Source: Firmicutes bacterium UBA6418
GTDB taxonomy: Bacteria; Bacillota; Clostridia; Peptostreptococcales; Anaerovoracaceae
DNA length: 12,584 nt
Direction: 5' to 3'
Assembly: GCA_002439735.1 (NCBI GenBank)
Contig: DJPG01000133.1
Coordinates: 1-12,584, forward strand
In this document: piece by piece, positions 1 to 5,035 of the stretch
Numbering within the stretch: the first letter of the stretch is position 1
Layout of the letters: every line of letters begins with the position of its first letter
Position numbers and translations under genes: made by a program
The notes under the pieces: generated by a model
Seen by the model: only the letters and a program-made list of their open reading frames with translations
The model's database searches: none
Told to the model about the DNA's origin: nothing

Positions 1-8
1 TTTCATGA

Positions 9-137
9 TTACTTTGTTTTTCTGTACTTTTGATTCCGGATTTCTGCTGCTGAAAGTTCCTCATTACCGAGAACAGCGAGAAGTCGGCCGATTGGTGTTT
101 TATCTTGATCGGTGACGTACCAGTTATGGTATGCGGT
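9..137 (-). pseudogene. eroded C-terminal remnant of a winged-helix (Fic/AlbA_2-type) protein
   Basis: The minus strand is open for 42 codons between a stop at 138-140 and a stop at 9-11, with no start codon. The peptide reads in part TDQDKTPIGRLLAVLGNEEL, then SAAEI, and ends in NQKYRKTK. From memory of the families, the TDQ stretch followed by LLxxLGxxELSAxEI resembles the linker and first helices of the C-terminal winged helix of AlbA_2/HATPase_c_4 and Fic-type proteins, and an NQKYR-x-T ending resembles the end of that domain. About 40 residues between these two parts would be missing, so an internal deletion is inferred. The same TDQ-type linker occurs in the intact-looking neighbour on the opposite strand. 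No homology search was possible, and such a short open stretch could be chance. Confidence 0.35.
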
Positions 138-181
138 TTAGAAGAGACTTACCATCAAAGGCGAAAGAAAGATCAAGTTTG

Positions 182-207
182 AAATGCAACTGTTTTTAGT
201 TGCATTT
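182..207. promoter_or_regulatory. perfect 10-bp inverted repeat, possible operator
   Basis: AAATGCAACT at 182-191 and AGTTGCATTT at 198-207 are exact reverse complements separated by GTTTTT. The right arm ends 13 bases before the TATAAT at 221-226, so it lies over the -35 region of the downstream gene. That gene begins with a HicB-type ribbon-helix-helix domain, a class that typically binds inverted repeats in its own promoter, so autorepression is a reasonable inference. The alternative is a weak intrinsic terminator for a transcript entering from the left, because a T-rich stretch (208-216) follows. The low GC content of the stem argues against an efficient terminator. Confidence 0.5.
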
Positions 208-226
208 TGTTTTTTGGTGCTATAAT
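200..226 (+). promoter_or_regulatory. promoter of the HicB/AlbA_2 fusion gene
   Basis: A perfect TATAAT at 221-226 lies 33 bases upstream of the start codon at 260. The best -35 candidate is TTGCAT at 200-205, with a short 15-base spacer, so the -35 match is weak. It overlaps the right arm of the inverted repeat at 182-207, the arrangement expected for a repressible promoter. Confidence 0.45.
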
Positions 227-259
227 AAAGGAAAAGAGAAAACGAGAGGGGCGGCCCGG

Positions 260-1792
260 ATGAACAATACGATGAAATATAAAGACTATGTCGGATCTGT
301 AGAGTTTTCGGAAGAAGCACAATGCTTCTATGGAGCGGTTTTAGGAATCCGAAGAAGCATTTCGTATACCGGAAAGGATGCGCATACCTTGGTATGCTGT
401 TTTCACGAAGCGGTTGATGCTTATCTTGCAGAATGTGCGTCTGTGGGAAAGGAACCGGAGCGAGCATATAAAGGGACGTTCAACGTCAGAGTTTCGGAAA
501 AGCTGCATCGCGAGGCGGCAGTATACGGCATGAACCATAATATGAGCTTGAACCGTGTGGTAGAACATGCATTGCAGAACATGGTTGATGAAGGACATCC
601 TATACCTGCGGCTTTTGTAAGAGAGGATTCCTTTCTCGATGCTTATGGAAAGCCGCCAAAAGATGACCGCAGCTGCAGGCAGGAAATCCTTGTCGGAGAG
701 TCCAAAAATGTTGAGTTCAAAGTGGAGAGACCCAAAGACAGCTTGAAGTATATGAAAACGGTCGTTGCATTTGCAAACGGAAGCGGCGGTAAGATTTTCT
801 TCGGCATCGATGACAAGACAAGAAAGGTCGTCGGCATCCCGAAAAGTGAGATTTTTTCAGAGATGGACGCGATCACCGCTGTGATTTCCGACAGCTGTGA
901 ACCGACGATCATACCGGATGTTTATCTGCAGACCGTCGAGGATAAAACCGTGATCGTCGCTGAGATCGATCCCGGCAGGCGGCGTCCGTATTACATCAAG
1001 TCGAAAGGGATCGCCGAGGGAACCTATATCCGGGTTGCAGGGACATCCAGACCCGTCGGCAGGGAACTGACCGCAGAAATGTATTATGAGGATGAGCAGC
1101 GGTCCTACGACTGTGTGATCCGGAAAGATCTGACTGTTACAGACGAAGAAATCCGGGCGTTATGCGAACAGATGAAGCAGGCCGCGATCGATCACGCGGA
1201 AACCAAGGCTCAAAAAGACGCAGTCAAAACGGTGACGAAAAATCAGCTTCTCGGTTGGGGACTTTTGGCGGAAGATGCGGACGGAACCATCTACCCGACG
1301 AACGGGTATATTTTTTTGCGGGGAAAAGACGAGTTTCTTTCGCAGATCCAGTGCGGCATGTTTAAAGGGAAGACACGCGCGGTCTTTGTCGACAAAAGAG
1401 AGTATACCGGACCTTTGTGGCAGCAGATCGAAGATGCTTTTCAATTTGTCCTGCGCAACATCCGTCTCGGAGCAAAACTTGACGGCATTTATCGGCGGGA
1501 TATTTATGAGTTGCCTCCGGACAGCATCCGGAAACTGATCATCAACGCGGTCATGAACTGCAGCTTTCTCAAAAGCTCCCATATCCAAGTCGCGGTTTAT
1601 GATGACCGTTTGGAGATCACGTCGCCGGGCGGACTGATGCCGGGGGGTGACGACAGAACGCATGAAAGAGGGGTACTCGAAGATCCGAAATCGTGCACTG
1701 GCGCAGGCGTTCTTGTATATGAACATGATCGAAGCATGGGGAAGCGGCATTCCGAAACTGATGCAGAGCATGCAGGAATACGGACTGGATGA
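260..1792 (+). CDS. HicB antitoxin-like domain fused to AlbA_2 and partial HATPase_c_4 domains (frameshifted N-terminal part)
   Basis: Translation from ATG 260, preceded by GAGAGGGG at 244-251, gives 510 residues; an upstream in-frame TTG at 200 lies before the TATAAT and is rejected. Residues 5-110 match a complete HicB antitoxin: YKDYVGSVEFSEE, FHEAVDAYL, then the ribbon-helix-helix core YKGTFNVRVSEKLHREAA with SLNRVVEHAL. After a linker, residues about 141-275 form an AlbA_2/Schlafen-like domain (GESKNVEFK, VVAFANGSGGKIFFGIDD, GTYIRVAGTSRP). Residues about 417-462 begin an HATPase_c_4/RecG-related domain (ELPPDSIRKLIINAVMN, LEITSPGGLMPG). Its N-box reads NAVMNCSF where the family usually has NALxHRDY, so ATP binding may be impaired. 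From residue 463 the frame is wrong: the matching HATPase sequence continues in another frame. The last 48 residues are therefore probably not functional. A role as a transcriptional or stress regulator is inferred; no HicA toxin gene lies nearby. Confidence 0.75.
   Translation: MNNTMKYKDYVGSVEFSEEAQCFYGAVLGIRRSISYTGKDAHTLVCCFHEAVDAYLAECASVGKEPERAYKGTFNVRVSEKLHREAAVYGMNHNMSLNRVVEHALQNMVDEGHPIPAAFVREDSFLDAYGKPPKDDRSCRQEILVGESKNVEFKVERPKDSLKYMKTVVAFANGSGGKIFFGIDDKTRKVVGIPKSEIFSEMDAITAVISDSCEPTIIPDVYLQTVEDKTVIVAEIDPGRRRPYYIKSKGIAEGTYIRVAGTSRPVGRELTAEMYYEDEQRSYDCVIRKDLTVTDEEIRALCEQMKQAAIDHAETKAQKDAVKTVTKNQLLGWGLLAEDADGTIYPTNGYIFLRGKDEFLSQIQCGMFKGKTRAVFVDKREYTGPLWQQIEDAFQFVLRNIRLGAKLDGIYRRDIYELPPDSIRKLIINAVMNCSFLKSSHIQVAVYDDRLEITSPGGLMPGGDDRTHERGVLEDPKSCTGAGVLVYEHDRSMGKRHSETDAEHAGIRTG
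1642..1647 (+). other. G6 run at the frameshift joining the two reading frames
   Basis: The upstream frame reads SPGGLMPG up to the six Gs. If the run had five Gs it would continue as PGVTTERMKEGYSKIRN, which is the expected HATPase_c_4 continuation (compare the family pattern SPGGLxxG followed by M/LKEGxSKIRNP). One extra G is therefore the simplest explanation. Possible causes are a true mutation, phase variation, transcriptional slippage at the run, or an assembly or sequencing error. Confidence 0.75.
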
Positions 1793-2159
1793 GCCGGAGT
1801 TTATCGATATGGGGATCGGTCTGCGCATCAATCTTTATCGAAAAAGTGTAAGTCCGACTGTGAACAGACCAAACACAGACCAACCGACCGACCAAGCATA
1901 CCAAACAGACCAAACTGCAGACCAAGCTATCCAAGATGCAGCAAAAACAGACCGAACAAAAATGCAGCTTACGGAAGAGGAACGGCAGTTGTTGGATTTT
2001 TTGGCTGCACATTCGGATATCACGCAAAAGGAACTTGCGGAAAAACTTGGCTGGACGCTTGCACGTGTGAAATACCATACGGCAAAGCTGAAAGAGCGGC
2101 ACCTGATCGAGCGGCAGGGGAGCAATCAAAAAGGAAAATGGATCATACAAAACCCGTAA
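1647..2159 (+). pseudogene. C-terminal part of the HicB/AlbA_2/HATPase gene: end of HATPase domain, TDQ-repeat linker, winged helix
   Basis: This frame continues the upstream gene after the G6 run. It begins VTTERMKEGYSKIRNRALAQ, then AFLYMNMIEAWGSGIPKLMQ and EPEFIDMGIGLRINLYRK, which are the conserved C-terminal blocks of HATPase_c_4/RecG-related proteins. A linker rich in TDQ/ADQ follows (nt about 1860-1960). It ends in a winged-helix DNA-binding domain (ERQLLDFLAAHSDITQKELA, then EKLGWTLARVKYHTAKLKER). No good Shine-Dalgarno lies before GTG 1647 or ATG 1662, so independent translation is unlikely. Removing one G would give one protein of 632 residues from ATG 260. The coding pattern and domain ends look well preserved, so if this is a mutation it is recent. 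Confidence 0.7.
1867..1925 (+). repeat. degenerate GACCAA repeats encoding a TDQ-rich linker
   Basis: GACCAA occurs exactly at 1867, 1878, 1890, 1908 and 1920, with a degenerate copy near 1949. The copies encode the recurring Asp-Gln of TDQ/ADQ units between the HATPase-related and winged-helix domains. Repetitive DQ-x linkers at this position are a recognised habit of AlbA_2/HATPase_c_4 proteins. Irregular spacing (11, 12, 18 and 12 bases) and the coding context exclude a CRISPR array. Confidence 0.6.
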
Positions 2160-2191
2160 ATTTGTTAAAACATTATTTTATGAAAACCCCA

Positions 2192-2220
2192 TTGAAAGAA
2201 CGCGGTTTCGGGTGTATAAT
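2192..2220 (+). promoter_or_regulatory. sigma-A promoter of ackA
   Basis: TTGAAA at 2192-2197 and a perfect TATAAT at 2215-2220 are separated by the ideal 17 bases. Transcription would start near 2227, giving an untranslated leader of about 50 bases before the ackA start at 2276. No terminator hairpin is seen between the upstream gene and this promoter. Confidence 0.8.
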
Positions 2221-2275
2221 ACTATAGTTAGATTTGTTAATCATATGCTAAAAATGAAATACACGGAGGACGAAA

Positions 2276-3478
2276 ATGAAAGTTTTAGTAATCAACTGCG
2301 GCAGTTCTTCATTAAAGTATCAGGTTCTTGATATGACAAATGAAAACCTGCTCTGCAAAGGTCTGGTTGAAAGAATCGGCATGGATGGTTCTGTGATCGG
2401 TCACGAAAAGATCGGACAGGACAAGATCAAAACAGAAGTTCCTATGAAAGATCACAAGGATGCGATCGCACAGGTTCTGGCAGCAATTCAAGATCCGGAA
2501 CATGGCGTTTTGAAATCGATGTCGGAGCTCGGTGCTGTCGGTCACAGGGTTGTACACGCAGGTGAAAAGTACGCGAAATCGGTGTTGATCACACCGGAGG
2601 TCATCAAAGCATTGGAAGAGTGCGTAGAACTCGCACCGCTGCATAATCCGCCGAATCTCTTAGGTATTGCCGCTTGTCAGGAACTGATGCCTGACACACC
2701 GATGGTAGCTGTTTTCGATACCGCCTTCCATCAGACCATGCCTCCGGAATCCTACATTTACGCGCTTCCGTATGAATATTATACAAAGTACGGTATCAGA
2801 AGATACGGCTTCCACGGAACTTCTCACAAATATGTAGCAGAAAAAGCATCTCAGATGCTGAACGTTAATCTGGACGACCTCAAGATTATTACTTGCCACC
2901 TTGGTAACGGCGCTTCTGTATCCGCAATCAAGAGAGGTAAATGTATCGATACTTCCATGGGCTTCACTCCACTGGAAGGCCTGGTCATGGGAACCCGCTG
3001 TGGCGACATCGACCCGGCGATCGTTACTTACATCAGAGAAAAAGAAAACCTGCCGCAGGGTAAGGCAAACGAGATCCTTAACAAGAAGTCCGGCGTACTT
3101 GGTATCTCTGGTGTATCCAGCGACTTCAGAGACATTGAAGAAGCGGTTGCGGAAGGAAATGAAAGAGCCGCGCTGGCATTAAAGGTTTTCGCACACAAGG
3201 TTAAATTTTATATCGGAGCTTACATTGCGGAAATGAACGGTGTTGACGCGATCGTATTCACGGCGGGCGTCGGCGAAAACGATGTTTCCATGAGAGAACT
3301 GATCTGCAACGAAATGGGTAATCTCGGCATCAAGCTCGACCTCGTTAAGAACAAAGTAAGAGGAAAAGAAACCGTGATCTCCATGGACGATTCCAGAGTT
3401 AAGATCCTGCTGATCCCGACCAACGAAGAGCTGATGATTGCAAGAGACACCTACAATATCGTAAGAGGTGCCAAATAA
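2276..3478 (+). CDS. ackA: acetate kinase
   Basis: This 400-residue cytoplasmic enzyme interconverts acetyl phosphate plus ADP and acetate plus ATP, the ATP-yielding last step of acetate fermentation. It begins VINCGSSSLKYQV, the ASKHA phosphate-binding signature. The catalytic positions known from the Methanosarcina enzyme fall at the same numbers: R91 (GHRVVHAGE), D148 (VFDTAFHQT), H180 (YGFHGTSH), R241 (GTRCGDIDP) and E384 (PTNEELMIARDT). HLGNGAS and FTAGVGEN complete the nucleotide site. The start is fixed by GGAGGA at 2265-2270, five bases upstream, and length is normal for the family. It has its own consensus promoter. The usual partner pta (phosphotransacetylase) is not adjacent, since the upstream neighbour is an unrelated regulator-like gene. 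It may be partly co-transcribed with rpmF because no terminator separates them. Confidence 0.98.
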   Translation: MKVLVINCGSSSLKYQVLDMTNENLLCKGLVERIGMDGSVIGHEKIGQDKIKTEVPMKDHKDAIAQVLAAIQDPEHGVLKSMSELGAVGHRVVHAGEKYAKSVLITPEVIKALEECVELAPLHNPPNLLGIAACQELMPDTPMVAVFDTAFHQTMPPESYIYALPYEYYTKYGIRRYGFHGTSHKYVAEKASQMLNVNLDDLKIITCHLGNGASVSAIKRGKCIDTSMGFTPLEGLVMGTRCGDIDPAIVTYIREKENLPQGKANEILNKKSGVLGISGVSSDFRDIEEAVAEGNERAALALKVFAHKVKFYIGAYIAEMNGVDAIVFTAGVGENDVSMRELICNEMGNLGIKLDLVKNKVRGKETVISMDDSRVKILLIPTNEELMIARDTYNIVRGAK

Positions 3479-3533
3479 CAGGTCAAAACGTGCACAGAAA
3501 CAGGAAAATCAACGCAAAAACGTAAAATTATTG

Positions 3534-3563
3534 TTGACAAACAGTGTATTTTCAGTATATACT
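3534..3563 (+). promoter_or_regulatory. sigma-A promoter of rpmF
   Basis: A perfect TTGACA at 3534-3539 and TATACT at 3558-3563 are separated by 18 bases, about 63 bases upstream of the rpmF start. This lets rpmF be expressed independently of ackA. The upstream part of the open frame through this region (from 3468) contains the promoter and is not taken as coding. Confidence 0.75.
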
Positions 3564-3626
3564 CTAATAGTTGACGATAAAAAAGATTCCTATAAAGACG
3601 AGATTTATCACAAGGAGGTGTACGAT

Positions 3627-3809
3627 ATGGCAGTGCCTAAACGAAAAACTTCGAAAGCCAGAAGAGATAAGAGAAGATCACCGAACATGAAGATGACTGC
3701 ACCTGGATTATCCATTTGCCCACAGTGCCACGAACCGAAGCTTCCTCATAGAGTTTGCCCGAACTGCAACTACTATGACGGAAAAGAAGTAGTCGCTACA
3801 GAAGCATAA
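3627..3809 (+). CDS. rpmF: 50S ribosomal protein L32
   Basis: This 60-residue basic protein of the large ribosomal subunit begins MAVPKRKTSKARRDKRR, the hallmark L32 N-terminus. It then carries CPQC and CPNC, a four-cysteine zinc ribbon, so this is the zinc-binding (C+) paralogue rather than the cysteine-free one. The start is chosen at ATG 3627 because of the strong AAGGAGGTG at 3612-3620 and because the family starts at MAVPK. In many Clostridia a YceD (DUF177) gene lies between ackA and rpmF, and there is no room for one here. The gene ends at a bidirectional terminator shared with dapA. Confidence 0.97.
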   Translation: MAVPKRKTSKARRDKRRSPNMKMTAPGLSICPQCHEPKLPHRVCPNCNYYDGKEVVATEA

Positions 3810-3834
3810 TCCGCAGTAAACATGGATTGATTTT

Positions 3835-3868
3835 AAAACGGCAAACCCGCAGAGGATTTGCCGTTTTT
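3835..3868. terminator. bidirectional intrinsic terminator between rpmF and dapA
   Basis: AAAACGGCAAA at 3835-3845 and TTTGCCGTTTT at 3857-3867 form an 11-bp perfect stem with an 11-base loop. On the plus strand it ends in five Ts (3864-3868), which terminates rpmF 25 bases after its stop. On the minus strand the stem also ends in TTTT, so it can terminate convergent dapA about 95 bases after its stop. Confidence 0.88.
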
Positions 3869-3961
3869 GTCGTGGTGCGGCAGGAAAACAAGACACGCTG
3901 CAAAGTCAGAAACGAAACGCGCAGGGGATACGTGCGGAATCCGCTGCACGTTACACAAAAG

Positions 3962-4840
3962 TTACACAAGATGATACTCCCTGAGCGTATCAAACAGAAG
4001 ATACTGCGTCTTATTGCTCGGTGGGCAGAGCGGCAGCCGATATTCCGGCTCACATTTTCCCATGATGTGCAGAGCCGCCTTGACGGGGATCGGGTTGACT
4101 TCGCAGAACAGGGCGTCGATCAATGGCTTGAGTGCCACCTGCCGACGACCGGCTTCTTTTACCTTGCCGTCCAGAAAGTCGTGGATCATGCGGCTGTAAA
4201 TGGCGGGGATCAGGTTGGAAACCGTAGAGATGCAGCCCAGACCGCCCAGCGAGAGAATGGGTACGGTCTGGTCGTCATTGCCGGAATACAGGCTGAAGTC
4301 CTCGCTGATATGTGCCGCAAGCTGACAGACCTGTGAAAGATTTCCGGAAGCCTCTTTGAGCCCGACGATGTTCGGATGTTCCTTGAGAACCTTGACTGCC
4401 GCGTCCGTCATGTTGACGCCGGTTCTGGACGGAACCGAGTACATCAGGATCGGCGTCGATACGGCGTCCGCGATCGTTTCAAAATGTGAGATCAATCCGG
4501 CTTCCGTACATTTGTTGTAATAAGGCGTGATGATTAACAGCCCGTCAACGCCCAGACTTTCGATCTCCTGCGTCAGCGTCAGGGTACTCTCGGTACAGTT
4601 GCCGCCGGTTCCCGCGATAACCGGAACCCTGCCGGCAGCCAGATCGACCGCAAATTTGGTCAACTGTACTTTTTCCTTGGCAGAAAGCGTCGAAGCCTCA
4701 CCAGTCGTCCCGCAGACGACCAGAGCGTCGATCCCTTGTTCGATCTGCCATTCAATCAGCTTTCCCATATTGACATAATCGATCTTGCCGTCCTTGAACG
4801 GTGTGATCAGGGCGGTGGCTGCGCCGGTAAATAAAATCAA
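3962..4840 (-). CDS. dapA: 4-hydroxy-tetrahydrodipicolinate synthase
   Basis: This TIM-barrel aldolase condenses pyruvate with aspartate semialdehyde, the first committed step to diaminopimelate and lysine. The start is taken as TTG (4840-4838), giving 292 residues, the usual length. GGAGGTGG at 4853-4846 sits correctly for it and would be inside the coding region if upstream ATG 4855 or TTG 4864 were used. The product then begins MILFTGAATALITPF, as in the family. Key residues match the E. coli enzyme closely: GTTGE (44-48), Y108 in TPYYNK, Y134 and R139 in YSVPSRTG, and the Schiff-base lysine K162 in GLKEASGN. It is divergent from asd, which makes its substrate, and convergent with rpmF. 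dapB is not in the window. The paralogue N-acetylneuraminate lyase is less likely given the asd context and the dapA-type motifs. Confidence 0.95.
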   Translation of the reverse strand: MILFTGAATALITPFKDGKIDYVNMGKLIEWQIEQGIDALVVCGTTGEASTLSAKEKVQLTKFAVDLAAGRVPVIAGTGGNCTESTLTLTQEIESLGVDGLLIITPYYNKCTEAGLISHFETIADAVSTPILMYSVPSRTGVNMTDAAVKVLKEHPNIVGLKEASGNLSQVCQLAAHISEDFSLYSGNDDQTVPILSLGGLGCISTVSNLIPAIYSRMIHDFLDGKVKEAGRRQVALKPLIDALFCEVNPIPVKAALHIMGKCEPEYRLPLCPPSNKTQYLLFDTLREYHLV

Positions 4841-4845
4841 AAAAT

Positions 4846-4853
4846 CCACCTCC
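4846..4853 (-). promoter_or_regulatory. ribosome binding site fixing a TTG start for dapA
   Basis: On the minus strand GGAGGTGG reads from 4853 to 4846, leaving eight bases between GGAGG and the TTG codon at 4840-4838. No Shine-Dalgarno precedes the in-frame ATG at 4855 or TTG at 4864. The site therefore decides for the shorter, family-length protein. Confidence 0.8.
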
Positions 4854-4885
4854 ATTTTATTCAAAACATGAAATACTCTCTATCA

Positions 4886-4914
4886 TTTATATGAAGATGG
4901 CTTAATTTTGTTGA
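4886..4914 (-). promoter_or_regulatory. possible dapA promoter overlapping that of asd
   Basis: Minus-strand TATAAA (4891-4886) lies 17 bases downstream of TCAACA (4914-4909), a four-of-six match to the -35 consensus. The -35 hexamers of this and the divergent asd promoter share bases 4911-4914. If both are used, polymerase could occupy only one at a time. Confidence 0.4.
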
Positions 4915-4939
4915 AAAAATGCCGCGGAAGTGGTAAAAT
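4911..4939 (+). promoter_or_regulatory. extended -10 sigma-A promoter of the asd operon
   Basis: TTGAAA at 4911-4916 and TAAAAT at 4934-4939 are spaced by 17 bases, and TGG immediately before the -10 gives an extended -10 (TGn). Transcription would start near 4946, leaving a leader of about 90 bases, too short for a lysine riboswitch. This is the only strong promoter found ahead of the run from asd to cinA. Confidence 0.75.
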
Positions 4940-5035
4940 TAGATGTTATAGAATAATGTGGAAATATCCGGACCATAAATAAATCAAAAGTAAAAAGTAA
5001 TCGGATCATAAAACAAGCAAAGAGAGGTATTAGAA

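Noticed and set aside
260..1792. RecG-type DNA helicase
   Set aside because: Databases often label such proteins this way, but no helicase motifs or Walker A site are present; only the AlbA_2 and HATPase_c_4 regions are.
1160..1831. 223-codon minus-strand open frame
   Set aside because: It lies antisense to the recognisable AlbA_2/HATPase coding region, and its translation shows no domain pattern.
1860..1960. Short CRISPR-like array
   Set aside because: The GACCAA copies are six bases long, irregularly spaced and encode a TDQ linker in frame.
3468..3626. N-terminal extension of L32
   Set aside because: The region contains the rpmF promoter and Shine-Dalgarno, and L32 starts at MAVPK.
3930..3951. 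Hairpin ACGTGC/GCACGT downstream of dapA, next to a GTTACACAA direct repeat (3950-3958 and 3961-3969)
   Set aside because: There is no T-run on either strand and the stem is short; the bidirectional terminator at 3835-3868 explains termination better.
3827..4336. 169-codon plus-strand open frame after rpmF
   Set aside because: It starts at the rpmF terminator and runs antisense to dapA; it is a shadow of dapA.
4841..5035. Lysine riboswitch between dapA and asd
   Set aside because: The leaders are too short (about 90 bases for asd, shorter for dapA), and the multi-helix core of the lysine riboswitch is not visible.
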